Numbered from the stretch's first letter, positions 28,183 through 35,981 are shown. The stretch is DNA of 64,000 bases from Streptomyces macrolidinus (GCF_023887685.1 NZ_JAMWMR010000020.1:62001-126000), one strand, 5' to 3'. The notes: a model not told the origin generated them from the letters alone. Numbers and translations: made by a program.

Positions 28183-29421
28183 ATGACGATTCCCCGGGCG
28201 CTGCGGCGCAGAGTTGTTCGGGTCCGGCGGGACACCGGTTTCTTGGCGGCCGGGATTCCGCTGCACCTTGCGCTGGTGCCGTGGTGGAGCTGGATGTCGA
28301 TCGTCGCGAAGTCGAGGGCGTGGCAGTGGCTCCCGCTCCTGTTTGTGCTGATCTTGCTCGGTGCGCTTGCGCTCACCGCTGTGCAGCGACGCCGTTACCG
28401 GGTGCTGCTGGGAGTGGAGATCCTCCGGCTGCCGGCCGCGCGCGAGCAAGGGTGGCTGAGGCGCGCTCTGCGGTGGCTGTTCGTGGCCCAGACCTGGCGG
28501 CAGGCCGGATACCACCTGCTTGTCGGTCTGCTCCTGGCTGTGGTGGAGCTGGGGGTGCTCGCTGCGTGGGTCGCGGGCCTTGCCGGCGTCACCGTCATCG
28601 GGTGGGCCTGGATGTTGCCGGTCGAGGTTCGCCTGGACTATGTCGACTACGCGACCCAAGCGGTGTACTACACCGCGGCCGGCCTGCTGCTGCTGTGCGC
28701 CGCACTCTGGCTGACCGGGCCGGTGACCCGCGCCGAGACCCGGATCGCGCTCGCGCTGCTCGGGACCAGCCGCTCCCAGCAGCTTCAGCAGCGTGTCGAG
28801 CACCTGTCCGAGAGCCGCACCGACCTGATCGACGCCGTCGACACCGAACGCCGCCGCATCGAACGCGACCTGCACGACGGCACCCAGCAGCGCCTGGTCT
28901 CCCTCGCGGTCAACCTGGGCCTGGCCAAGGCCACCCTCACCAACCTGCCGGACGAGGCCCGCACCGTGATCGACGAGGCGCACCGCGAGGCGAAGGAGGC
29001 CATCGCCGAACTCAACGACCTGGTGCGCGGCCTGCACCCGGCCGTCCTCGAAGACCGCGGGCTGGACGCGGCGCTGTCCGGCCTGGCCGCCCGGGTACCG
29101 ATCCCGGTACGGCTGCGAGTCGACCTCGAGGAGCGCGCGGCGCCCACCGTGGAGTCGGTCGCCTACTTCGTGGTCTCCGAGGCGCTCGCCAACGTCACCA
29201 AGCACGCCCGCGCCACCCGCGTGGACGTCACTGTCAAACAGATCGGGAGAATGCTGCGCGTGAACATCACCGACGACGGGATCGGCGGCGCCGACACCTC
29301 CACCGGCAGCGGACTGAGCGGGCTGGCCAAACGGGTCGGTTCCGTCGACGGCACCTTCCACATCAGCAGCCCGGTCGGGGGCCCGACCACCATCGCCGTG
29401 GAGCTGCCATGCGAGCCGTGA
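28183..29421 (+). CDS. NarL-type sensor histidine kinase
   Basis: 412 aa from the ATG at 28183. An N-terminal membrane sensor with four or more helices (about residues 20-210) has a short outer loop including VEVRLDYVDYATQAVYYTAA. The HisKA_3 dimerisation helix is VDTERRRIERDLHDGTQQRL (about 222-241), the His of DLHDGTQQR being the phospho-acceptor. A HATPase domain follows, ending with NITDDGIGGA and GSGLSGLAKRVGSVDGTF. Its stop overlaps the response-regulator start by 13 bp. The signal is unknown. No regulated gene is recognisable next to the pair. Confidence 0.93.
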   Translation: MTIPRALRRRVVRVRRDTGFLAAGIPLHLALVPWWSWMSIVAKSRAWQWLPLLFVLILLGALALTAVQRRRYRVLLGVEILRLPAAREQGWLRRALRWLFVAQTWRQAGYHLLVGLLLAVVELGVLAAWVAGLAGVTVIGWAWMLPVEVRLDYVDYATQAVYYTAAGLLLLCAALWLTGPVTRAETRIALALLGTSRSQQLQQRVEHLSESRTDLIDAVDTERRRIERDLHDGTQQRLVSLAVNLGLAKATLTNLPDEARTVIDEAHREAKEAIAELNDLVRGLHPAVLEDRGLDAALSGLAARVPIPVRLRVDLEERAAPTVESVAYFVVSEALANVTKHARATRVDVTVKQIGRMLRVNITDDGIGGADTSTGSGLSGLAKRVGSVDGTFHISSPVGGPTTIAVELPCEP

Positions 29422-30059
29422 TCGCCGAGGACTCACTGCTGCTGCGCGTCGGGCTCGTCAAGGTCCTGGAAATGGCCGGCTTCGAGATCGCCGCCGAAGT
29501 CGGCGACGCCGAAGCCCTGCTTGCGGCCGTCGAGGAACACCGGCCCGGGCTGGCCCTGGTCGATGTCCGCATGCCACCCGGCTTCACCGACGAAGGCGTG
29601 CGCGCCGCGCTGGTGATCCGTGAGCAATGGCCGCAGACCGCGGTGGTACTGCTCTCGCAGTACGTCGAGGAGCGGTATGCGGCCGACCTGCTGACGGCCA
29701 ACACCAGCGGCGTCGGCTACCTGCTCAAGCAACGCGTCGCAGACGTGGAGGAGTTCGTGGCTTCCGTTCGGCGGGTTGCAGCCGGGGGCACGGCACTGGA
29801 TCCACAGGTGGTCGCCCAGTTGCTCGTGCGCCGCCGCAGTGACCCGCTCGATCGGCTGACGCCACGCGAACGGGAGGTACTCGCCCTGATGGCCGAGGGA
29901 CGCTCCAACACCGGGATCGCCGAGGCCCTGGTCGTCAGCGACAGCGCAGTGGCCAAGCACATCAACAACATCCTCGCCAAACTCGACCTGCGCGCAGCCG
30001 ACGCCGACCACCGGCGCGTTCTCGCCGTCCTGAGATTCCTCGGCGCTTCCCCGACCTGA
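29409..30059 (+). CDS. NarL/LuxR-type response regulator
   Basis: 216 aa, ATG at 29409 inside the kinase 3' end. Receiver domain 1-120: acidic pocket AEDS near residue 7, phospho-Asp in ALVDVRMP near 53, Lys in GYLLKQR near 105. LuxR-type helix-turn-helix at about 150-205 (LTPREREVLALMAEGRSNTG, followed by SDSAVAKHINNILAKLDL). It is the cognate partner of the kinase. The 100 bp downstream holds a 28-bp copy of SGNH-hydrolase coding sequence. Confidence 0.94.
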   Translation: MRAVIAEDSLLLRVGLVKVLEMAGFEIAAEVGDAEALLAAVEEHRPGLALVDVRMPPGFTDEGVRAALVIREQWPQTAVVLLSQYVEERYAADLLTANTSGVGYLLKQRVADVEEFVASVRRVAAGGTALDPQVVAQLLVRRRSDPLDRLTPREREVLALMAEGRSNTGIAEALVVSDSAVAKHINNILAKLDLRAADADHRRVLAVLRFLGASPT

Positions 30060-30093
30060 CCGACCCGCCGCCCGCACCCCTACCGCCGTTCGG

Positions 30094-30121
30094 CATGACG
30101 ATCGGCAGCTCGGGCGAACAC
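30094..30121 (+). repeat. 28-bp fragment duplicated from the SGNH hydrolase gene
   Basis: Bases 30094-30121 match 32962-32989 at 27 of 28 positions. The right copy is codons of the intact SGNH gene (Met-Thr-Ile-Gly-Ser-Ala-Gly-Glu-His); the left copy sits in non-coding DNA after the response regulator. The two copies bracket the disrupted regulator, the tnpB element and the hydrolase remnant. Confidence 0.7.
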
Positions 30122-30710
30122 CGCGCACGCGTCTCACGGGCTGGGGCAAGGGCGGCTGTCTACGCGTGATCCGAGCGTGGCGTGGCGGTGCCGTCCTGAT
30201 TCGTTTCCGTTCTGCTGTAGAGGACTTCGCGGCCCTGTTCCGCCGCGCGGATGAGGCCTTCGCTGACGAAGTCCAGGAAGCGGGCGGCGTTCTCCAGGCG
30301 GGTGGCTGCCGGGGTGCCGCGGCCGAGGACGGCGACGCCTTGCCGTGCGGTCTCGATGAACTGGTCGTTGGCTCGGGCGCTGCGGATCATCGCTTGGTAC
30401 CAGAGGTCGTCGTCGACGACGTAGCGCTCGCGGCGGCGTTGGTCGCGTTCTCGGCGGACGAGGTCCTGGCTCTCGAGGAACGTGATCGCTTTGGAGATGG
30501 ACGCCGGGCTGACCTGGAGACGCTCGGCGAGTTCGGAGGCGGTGAGGCTGCCGCTGTCGGTGGTGTAGAGGCAACCCAGCACCCGGGCCATCATCTGATT
30601 CCTTTCGTGGATACCCCCGCCTTCAGGTGGGGGAGGAAACGAAACTCCTGCGGAGCAGGGCAAGGGCGGGGTTTCGCCGTCAAGGCGAAAGACTGTGCTC
30701 TGGCCCGCAG

Positions 30711-30744
30711 TTGACTCTCACAAGCGGCTTCACTAGCTTGTGAG
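30711..30744 (+). promoter_or_regulatory. tnpB promoter overlapped by a perfect 9-bp inverted repeat
   Basis: TTGACT (30711-30716), 17-bp spacer, TAGCTT (30734-30739). CTCACAAGC (30717-30725) and GCTTGTGAG (30736-30744) are exact inverted repeats overlapping the -10 and ending 2 bp before the GTG at 30747. The start point would be almost at the start codon, implying a leaderless or near-leaderless mRNA and a built-in operator or hairpin. Confidence 0.55.
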
Positions 30745-30746
30745 CC

Positions 30747-31940
30747 GTGACCATGACGCAGGTGAAGCGGGCGTTCAAGTACCGCTTCTATCCCACGGAC
30801 GCGCAGGCAGCGGAGCTGTCCCGCACGTTCGGCTGTGTGCGCAAGGTCTACAACATGGCGCTCGCCGCCCGGACCGAAGCATGGGCCAGGCGGGAACGGG
30901 TCAACTACAACCAGACGTCGGCGATGCTGACGGCGTGGAAGAAGACCGAGGAACTGGCGTTCCTGAACGAGGTCTCCTCCGTGCCGCTGCAGCAGTGCCT
31001 GCGGCACCTGCAGACAGCGTTCACCAACTTCTTCGGCAAGCGGGCGAAGTACCCGCGTTTCAAGTCGAAGAAGAAGTCGCGCAGGAGCGCCGAGTACACG
31101 ACCAGCGGGTTCCGCTTCCGCGACGGCAGGCTGACCCTGGCGAAGACGACCGACCCGCTGGCGATCGTGTGGTCCAGGCCCTTGCCGGAGGGTGCACAGC
31201 CCTCGACGGTGACCGTGTCGCAGGACGCGGCCGGCCGCTGGTTCGTGTCGATGCTGGTCGAGGACCAGGCTGTCAGGCCGCTCCCGGCCGTGGATACGGC
31301 GGTCGGTATCGACGTCGGGCTGGATCATCTGCTGACCTTGTCGACCGGTGAGAAGATCGCCAATCCCCGGCACGAACGCAAGGACCGTGCCCGGCTGGCG
31401 AGAGCACAGCGTGTCCTTGCCCGTAAGGAGAAGGGCAGCCGGAACCGGGCGAAAGCCCGGCGCAAGGTCGCCAGGATCCACGCCCGGATCGCCGACCGCA
31501 GGCGGGACTTCCTGCACAAGCTGACCACTCGACTCGTGCGTGAGAACCAAACGCTCGTGATCGAGGACCTGACCGTGCGCAACATGGTTCGGAACCACAC
31601 CCTGGCCCGCGCGATCAGTGATGCCGCGTGGTCGGACTTCCGGAGCATGCTGGAGTACAAGGCGAGCTGGTACGGGCGCAACGTGGTCGCGGTCGACCGC
31701 TTCTTCCCGTCCTCCAGACTGTGCTCGGACTGCGGCGCCTTGCAGAACAAGATGCCCTTGAACGTCCGTACCTGGACGTGCGACTGCGGCACGACCCATG
31801 ACCGGGATGTGAACGCGGCGAAGAACTTGCTGGCCGTCGGACTGACGGTGTCGGCCTGTGGAGCTGGTGTAAGACCTCAACGGAGCACTCCGGGCGGGCA
31901 GTCGGCGGTGAAGCAGGAAACCCCACGGCGCGAGCCGTAG
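30747..31940 (+). CDS. tnpB: TnpB RNA-guided endonuclease
   Basis: 397 aa from the GTG at 30747 (ATG at 30753 also possible). The N-terminal WED/REC-like part starts VKRAFKYRFYPTDAQAAELS and includes YPRFKSKKKSRRSAEYTT. The RuvC-like nuclease residues are all kept: Asp in GIDVGLDH (about 189), Glu in VIEDLTVRNM (about 273), Asp in HDRDVNAAKN (about 354). The zinc finger CSDCG/CDCG lies between about 324 and 348. It should be an active omega-RNA-guided DNA nuclease that maintains the element by cutting emptied sites. It is the only gene of the element. The tail after the last RuvC motif overlaps the predicted omega-RNA. Confidence 0.93.
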   Translation: MTMTQVKRAFKYRFYPTDAQAAELSRTFGCVRKVYNMALAARTEAWARRERVNYNQTSAMLTAWKKTEELAFLNEVSSVPLQQCLRHLQTAFTNFFGKRAKYPRFKSKKKSRRSAEYTTSGFRFRDGRLTLAKTTDPLAIVWSRPLPEGAQPSTVTVSQDAAGRWFVSMLVEDQAVRPLPAVDTAVGIDVGLDHLLTLSTGEKIANPRHERKDRARLARAQRVLARKEKGSRNRAKARRKVARIHARIADRRRDFLHKLTTRLVRENQTLVIEDLTVRNMVRNHTLARAISDAAWSDFRSMLEYKASWYGRNVVAVDRFFPSSRLCSDCGALQNKMPLNVRTWTCDCGTTHDRDVNAAKNLLAVGLTVSACGAGVRPQRSTPGGQSAVKQETPRREP

Positions 31941-31990
31941 GAATCCCCCTCCTTCAGGAGGGGGAGGAAGTCAACTTGGGCAGTCCCGAG
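31840..31990 (+). ncRNA. predicted omega-RNA (reRNA) with guide in flanking DNA
   Basis: In characterised TnpB systems the guide RNA derives from the 3' end of tnpB and the element right end, and the guide is the adjacent genomic sequence. Here the 8-bp stem hairpin at 31945-31964 and the conserved GAGGAAG-TCAA end at 31974; the guide would start at 31975 with CTTGGGCAGTCCCGAG. The 5' boundary (31840) is only an estimate from the lengths of known reRNAs. The 3' half of the gene before it supplies the rest of the scaffold. Confidence 0.6.
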
Positions 31991-32289
31991 ATCATGTAGA
32001 CGGTGGTGAGCGCCTCCTGATAGTCGTGCACGGCCTGGGCGTCGCGGCCGTAGGGCTGCGGGGATGCCTGTGCCCCTCGGGGTGCGGCCTGTCTGCGTCC
32101 GTGGGTGCGCTGTTGGGTGGCGCGGTGGGCCAGGTCGGCGCGGTAGGCGGTGGGGCCGCCGTTGCGTGTCACCTCGCGCGTGATCGTGGAGGTCGGACGG
32201 TCGAGACGGCGGGCGATCTCGGCGTAGGCCAGGCCGTCGGCCAGCCCCGTCGCGATCTGCCGGCGCTCGGACTGGGTGAGCCTGCCTCC

Positions 32290-32841
32290 CATGTGCCCGC
32301 CGACAAGATCGACCGACTGCCGCCGTGCTACACGCCGAACCCTGAGACCGGGGAGTTCACCGTGTGGGACGAGGCGGTGGGCGGGCAGTACAGCACGCCT
32401 CCGGCGTTCCCGTCGGGCGGTGGTGGTCTTGTCTCCACCGTCGACGACTACCACGCCTACTTCCGGATGCTGCTGAACCACGGGACGCACGACGGCGAAC
32501 GCATCCTGTCCCGGCCGGCCGTGGAGCTGATGACCACCAACTGCCTCACCCCCGCGCAGCAGGCCGCCCGCAGCGACCTGGCCCGCAACAACGTCCACAT
32601 CTCCTTCGGCCAGGGACAGCACGGCGGCTGGGGCTACGGCATGGCCGTACGCACCTACCGCGGCGACTACGCGCCGGTCGGCCAGTTCGGCTGGGACGGC
32701 GGTACCGGCACCACCGCCTACGCCGACCCGCACAACGGAGTCGTCGGCGTCCTGCTGACCCAGGTGGGGCTGTCCCTCCCGGCACCGGCACAGCTCATCC
32801 ACGACTTCTGGACCACGCTCTACCAGGCGCTCGACGACTGA
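32290..32841 (+). pseudogene. beta-lactamase-family serine hydrolase, 3' remnant
   Basis: The last 183 codons of a class C beta-lactamase/esterase-type gene with no start or active-site half. The visible part begins HVPADKIDRLPPCYTPN and contains GQYSTPPAFPSGGGGLVST (substrate-pocket loop of the family), RILSRPAVELMTTNCLTP, then GWGYGMAVRT, FGWDGGTGTTAYADPHNG and a normal C-terminus. The SxxK motif is lost. The coding homology starts at 32290, exactly where the start codon of the opposite-strand regulator lies (32290-32292), so a recombination joined the two. It is not expected to be expressed as an enzyme. Confidence 0.8.
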
Positions 32842-32873
32842 CCCGAACCCTGAACTGCCCCTTTCCCTGCCCG

Positions 32874-32912
32874 CACGCGCGCGTGGCGGACCTCACGCCC
32901 CACGCGCGCGTG
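32874..32912. terminator. 13-bp inverted repeat after the hydrolase remnant
   Basis: CACGCGCGCGTGG (32874-32886) and its exact complement (32900-32912) with a 13-nt loop. It lies 33 bp after the stop of the remnant and 20 bp before the SGNH gene, separating the accessory stretch from the next core gene. Confidence 0.75.
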
Positions 32913-32932
32913 TGATCGACCATCATTGAGCG

Positions 32933-33619
32933 GTGCTCAGGTTCATGCCCGTAGGCGACTCCATGACGATCGGCAGCGCGGGCGAACACACCTGGCGCTA
33001 CCGGCTGTGGCAGCACCTGTGCGCAACGTACAACGGGCCCTGCAAGCTCGTCGGCCCGCGTGAGACGTTGTACGACAAGGTCGCGGACGCGCCGACGTCG
33101 TACGCCTACGCCGAGCCGGACTTCCCGCGCACGCATCTCGCGGGCTGGGGCGAGGGCTGGCTGCACATGGCGCCGTTGATAGCCGAGGCCGTACGGACCT
33201 CGCGGGCGGACGTGCTGCTCGTCTCCCTCGGCCTGATCGACCTGGGCTTCTACACGAACGCGGAGCAGACCGCCGAGAACGTACGGGCCTTCGTGACGCA
33301 GGCGCGCACGGCGAACCCGCGGCTGCGCATGGTCGTACTGCCGGTGATCCCGAACATACGGGCCGAGGCGGACGAGTCGTTCGCCGCGCAGGTGGCCCTC
33401 TTCAACGACCTCCTCGCGAAGGCCGTCGCCGACCTGGACGAGCCCCGCTCCCCGCTGCTCCTGGCCACTCCCCCGGCGGACTACGACTTCCACCGCGACA
33501 CCTACGACGGCACGCACCCGAACGCGAGCGGCGAGCACAAGATCGCGGCGGCGTTCGCGGAGGCCATGCACCAGGCATGGGACTTCGGTCAGCCGTATGC
33601 GGCGGCCGGAACGAGCTGA
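32933..33619 (+). CDS. SGNH/GDSL-type hydrolase
   Basis: 228 aa from the GTG at 32933. Block I is MPVGDSMTIGSAG (nucleophile Ser about residue 10). The final block DGTHPNASGEHK carries the Asp and His of the triad, and the central strand LLVSLGLIDLGF corresponds to block III. Its usual GxND Asn is replaced (GLID), so the oxyanion hole differs from the standard. There is no signal peptide, so the product is probably cytoplasmic. Twenty-eight bases of its 5' coding region recur at 30094. It may be an esterase or lipase-like acylhydrolase; the natural substrate is not known. Confidence 0.85.
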   Translation: MLRFMPVGDSMTIGSAGEHTWRYRLWQHLCATYNGPCKLVGPRETLYDKVADAPTSYAYAEPDFPRTHLAGWGEGWLHMAPLIAEAVRTSRADVLLVSLGLIDLGFYTNAEQTAENVRAFVTQARTANPRLRMVVLPVIPNIRAEADESFAAQVALFNDLLAKAVADLDEPRSPLLLATPPADYDFHRDTYDGTHPNASGEHKIAAAFAEAMHQAWDFGQPYAAAGTS

Positions 33620-33706
33620 CCGATTCCCGGCGTGACCCGGTCACCATGCGTATCGTTGTACTGCGCGGCTGCACCTGTTCACGGGTAGCCGGGGAGGAGC
33701 GCGACC

Positions 33707-34300
33707 GTGACCGTCCTTGACGACAGGATCGAGATGGCCGACGCCGACGCCAGCACCGAGCGTCTGGACGAGTGGTTCGAGCGTCTTGAGCACATGCCCG
33801 TCCCCGAAGGATTCAGGGTCGAGATCGTCGGGGGCAATGTCTTCATGACGCCGCAGCGAAACACGCATTGGCAGATCATCCGCCGGATCCTCTGGGCCCT
33901 TGAGGACAGATTCGGGAGAGAGGTCATGGCGTTCACGGACGTTCGAATCGACTTCCCGGGCGACGAGAACGGCTTCTGCCCGGATGTCGCCATGCTCAAG
34001 GACTCGGCGCGGGAGGACGACAAGGGCCACTGGCAGTACCAGGACGTCGAGTTCGTCGCCGAGGTCATCTCCAAGAGCACGGCCGCCAACGACTACGGCC
34101 CGAAGAAGACCGCCTACGCCACCGCCGAGGTACCCGTCTACCTTATCGCCGACCCCTACCAGGGCCGCTGTCACCTCTTCACCCAGCCCAAGAACGGCGA
34201 CTATCTCACCGAACTGCTGGTGGCCTTCGGTGCGGATGTCGACATGACCACCACTCCGCTGGGCCTCGTCCTCAAGACCGATGACTTCCCTCGCGACTAG
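33707..34300 (+). CDS. Uma2-family protein (PD-(D/E)XK nuclease fold)
   Basis: 197 aa from the GTG at 33707 (GAGGAGCG upstream). Uma2 features: FRVEIVGGNVFMTPQRNTHW near 40-60, RIDFPGDENGFCPDVAMLKD near 100 (Asp position), FVAEVISKSTAANDYGPKKTAYATA near 125-145 and VPVYLIADP. This is the restriction-endonuclease-like fold common in Streptomyces and cyanobacteria, usually as many paralogues, with uncertain function. It stands alone between the SGNH gene and a convergent hydrolase. A GTGAC/GTCAC inverted repeat near 33631-33644 precedes it. Confidence 0.88.
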   Translation: MTVLDDRIEMADADASTERLDEWFERLEHMPVPEGFRVEIVGGNVFMTPQRNTHWQIIRRILWALEDRFGREVMAFTDVRIDFPGDENGFCPDVAMLKDSAREDDKGHWQYQDVEFVAEVISKSTAANDYGPKKTAYATAEVPVYLIADPYQGRCHLFTQPKNGDYLTELLVAFGADVDMTTTPLGLVLKTDDFPRD

Positions 34301-34306
34301 GACACC

Positions 34307-35854
34307 CTAGGAGCAGACCGTGCCGGTCGCCGGGACCGCCCCGTCCAGCAGGTAGCGGTTCACCGTGTCCCGTACGCATGTGTTCTTGCTGTAGTACGCG
34401 CCGTGTCCCTGGCCCCTGTACGTCAGCTCGACGCCGACTCCCTTGCCCAGCGCGTTCACCATCCTCCGTGTGCCGTCGTACGGAGTGGCGGGGTCACCTG
34501 TGTTGCCGATCAGGAGGATCGGACCGGCGCCGGGTGCGTGTACGTCCGGGTGGTAGACGGCTCCCCTCATCGGCCAGCCGGCACAACTGATCAGGTTCCA
34601 GGCCAGGAAGTCGCCGAACAGCGGGGAGGCGGCCCGGAATCGCGGCAGCTTCGCCTCCACGTCGGCGGTGGTGTAACGCGGCTTGTCGTCCGCGCAGTTG
34701 ATGGCGACCTCCGCGGCGGAGTCGTTGCTGTAACGGCCCTTCTCGTCACGCTCGTTCATCGAGTCCCCCAGCAGCATCAGCGGCCTGCCGTCGCCCGCGT
34801 ACGCCCGTCGCAGCGCCTCGGTGAGGGAGGGCCAGGAGTTCTTGGAGTACAGGGCCTCCAGGACGCCGTCGAGCGCGGCGCTTCGGGTCAACCGGCGGGG
34901 GGATACGCCGGGGAGGGGCTTGCGGTCCAGATCATTCAGCAGTCCGGTGAGGCGGTTCTCGACGTCCTTCGGGGTGCTGCCGACCGGGCATCCCGCGCTC
35001 TTCGCGACGCAGTCCCGAGCGTAGTTGCCGAACGCCAGTTGAAAGCCCCCGGCCTGTGCGAGCGCGGCCTGTTCCGGGGTCAGCGTCGGGTCCACCACCG
35101 CGTCGAGCACGGCCCGTCCGACGTTCCGCGGGAACAAGTGCGCGTAGACACCGCCGAGTTCGGTGCCGTACGAGACACCGAAGTAGTGCAGCTTCCGGTC
35201 GCCCAGGAGTTGGCGCATCAGGTCCAAGTCGCGGGCCGTGTCGGTCGTCCGCAGATACGGCAGCACCCTGCCGGAGTGCAGTCGGCAGGCCTGGTTGAAT
35301 CGCTTGGTGCTGTCCAGGAACACGCGCTGCGTTTCGGCTGTCCTCGGCATCGCGTCCAGTTGGAAGAACGCGTCCAACTGCTGATCGTTCAGACACTTCA
35401 CGCCCGCGCTGCGGCCGACCCCGCGCGGGTCGAAGCTCACCAGGTCGTAACGGGTGCGCAGGGCCGCGTAGTCCTGGCCGAAGGAGGGCAGCGCCGTGAC
35501 GCCGGATTCGCCGGGGCCACCGTAGTTGAAGACGAGCGAGCCGATGCGGCGGCTCGGGTCACCGCTGGCCTTCGCCCGGATCAGCGCGATGTCGATCGTG
35601 CCGCTCCTGGGGTCGTCCCAGTTCAGGGGCGCCTTCATGGTCGCGCACTGCCACCGGGTGCCGTCCGGCAGCGGTGAGGGGGCGCCGCCGTCGCCCTGTG
35701 CCACCGACGGCACGGGACAGTCCTTCCAGCCCAGCCGCTGCCCCAGCGGACCCCCGTGCGCGAGGCCCGGGTCACGGGCGCAGCCGGTGAGGAGTACGGG
35801 CAGAAGGGCGGCGATGGTCAGAGCTGTGGCGCGGATCCGGTGGGGGTGCGGCAT
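34307..35854 (-). CDS. secreted lipoprotein hydrolase, TAP-like tripeptidyl aminopeptidase family
   Basis: 515 aa from the ATG at 35854 (MPHPHRIR); the longer frame to 35977 is rejected because the shorter start gives a lipoprotein signal with lipobox LLTGC (Cys about residue 25). The mature alpha/beta hydrolase has VFNYGGPGESGVTALPSFG (oxyanion region), YFGVSYGTELGG (Ser nucleophile in GVSYG), and the TAP-like C-terminal domain with ILLIGNTGDPATPYDGTRRM (Asp) and GQGHGAYYSKNTC (His). It probably releases peptides outside the cell. It is divergent from the aldo/keto reductase over 146 bp. Confidence 0.92.
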   Translation of the reverse strand: MPHPHRIRATALTIAALLPVLLTGCARDPGLAHGGPLGQRLGWKDCPVPSVAQGDGGAPSPLPDGTRWQCATMKAPLNWDDPRSGTIDIALIRAKASGDPSRRIGSLVFNYGGPGESGVTALPSFGQDYAALRTRYDLVSFDPRGVGRSAGVKCLNDQQLDAFFQLDAMPRTAETQRVFLDSTKRFNQACRLHSGRVLPYLRTTDTARDLDLMRQLLGDRKLHYFGVSYGTELGGVYAHLFPRNVGRAVLDAVVDPTLTPEQAALAQAGGFQLAFGNYARDCVAKSAGCPVGSTPKDVENRLTGLLNDLDRKPLPGVSPRRLTRSAALDGVLEALYSKNSWPSLTEALRRAYAGDGRPLMLLGDSMNERDEKGRYSNDSAAEVAINCADDKPRYTTADVEAKLPRFRAASPLFGDFLAWNLISCAGWPMRGAVYHPDVHAPGAGPILLIGNTGDPATPYDGTRRMVNALGKGVGVELTYRGQGHGAYYSKNTCVRDTVNRYLLDGAVPATGTVCS

Positions 35855-35967
35855 GCACCCAGCGTGTCGCCCCACGTGGCGGGACGCTCGGGACGCGGGC
35901 CCGTGCGAGTGAAGTCCCGTGACCCGGGGCGCGCGCACGCCCGTACGCGTGAGGGGCGCGCCTTGCT

Positions 35968-35981
35968 TGGAGCGCACTCCA
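35968..35981 (+). promoter_or_regulatory. TGGAGCGCACTCCA palindrome, candidate MerR-type operator
   Basis: Arms TGGAG/CTCCA around CGCA, 19 bp before the ATG of the aldo/keto reductase; TTGCTT lies directly upstream (35963-35968). MerR-family regulators commonly bind such short GGAG-N4-CTCC dyads between -35 and -10 in front of reductase genes. No merR gene is adjacent. Confidence 0.5.

Larger units (their letters stand above)
30595..31974 (+). mobile_element. IS200/IS605-type element carrying only tnpB (IS1341-like)
   Basis: Boundaries are set by exact rejoining of the interrupted regulator. The left end has a hairpin (stem 30614-30621/30626-30633, loop TTCA) and further small stems to 30690. 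The right end has the related hairpin 31945-31952/31957-31964 (also TTCA) followed by GAGGAAG and TCAA at 31971-31974, the usual right-cleavage tetranucleotide type in this family. There is no target duplication and no Y1 transposase gene, so it is non-autonomous and would need TnpA in trans. Confidence 0.85.
30160..32292 (-). pseudogene. GbsR/MarR-type regulator split by a tnpB element
   Basis: Two minus-strand pieces belong to one gene. The N-part 32292-31975 is 106 codons, starting MGGRLTQSERRQIATGLADG, with an IS30-like helix-turn-helix (YAEIARRLDRPTSTITREV) and ending GLPK. The C-part 30594-30160 is 144 residues, starting MMARVLGCLYTTDSG, a winged-helix MarR/GbsR domain with LTASELAERLQVSPASISK and RRERYVVDDDLWYQ. 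Removing 30595-31974 rejoins them in frame as a 250-aa protein (GLPK-MMARV), the usual length as I know the family. The N-part runs into the element and stops at once. The C-part could still be translated from its own ATG, because the element end provides GAAAGGA six bases upstream. The very 5' end is also odd, since it abuts a truncated hydrolase at 32290. Confidence 0.85.

Noticed and set aside
24523-32930. A complete integrative element or prophage in the accessory stretch
   Set aside because: No integrase, tRNA attachment site, replication or transfer genes were found; only a tnpB-only element and local rearrangement.
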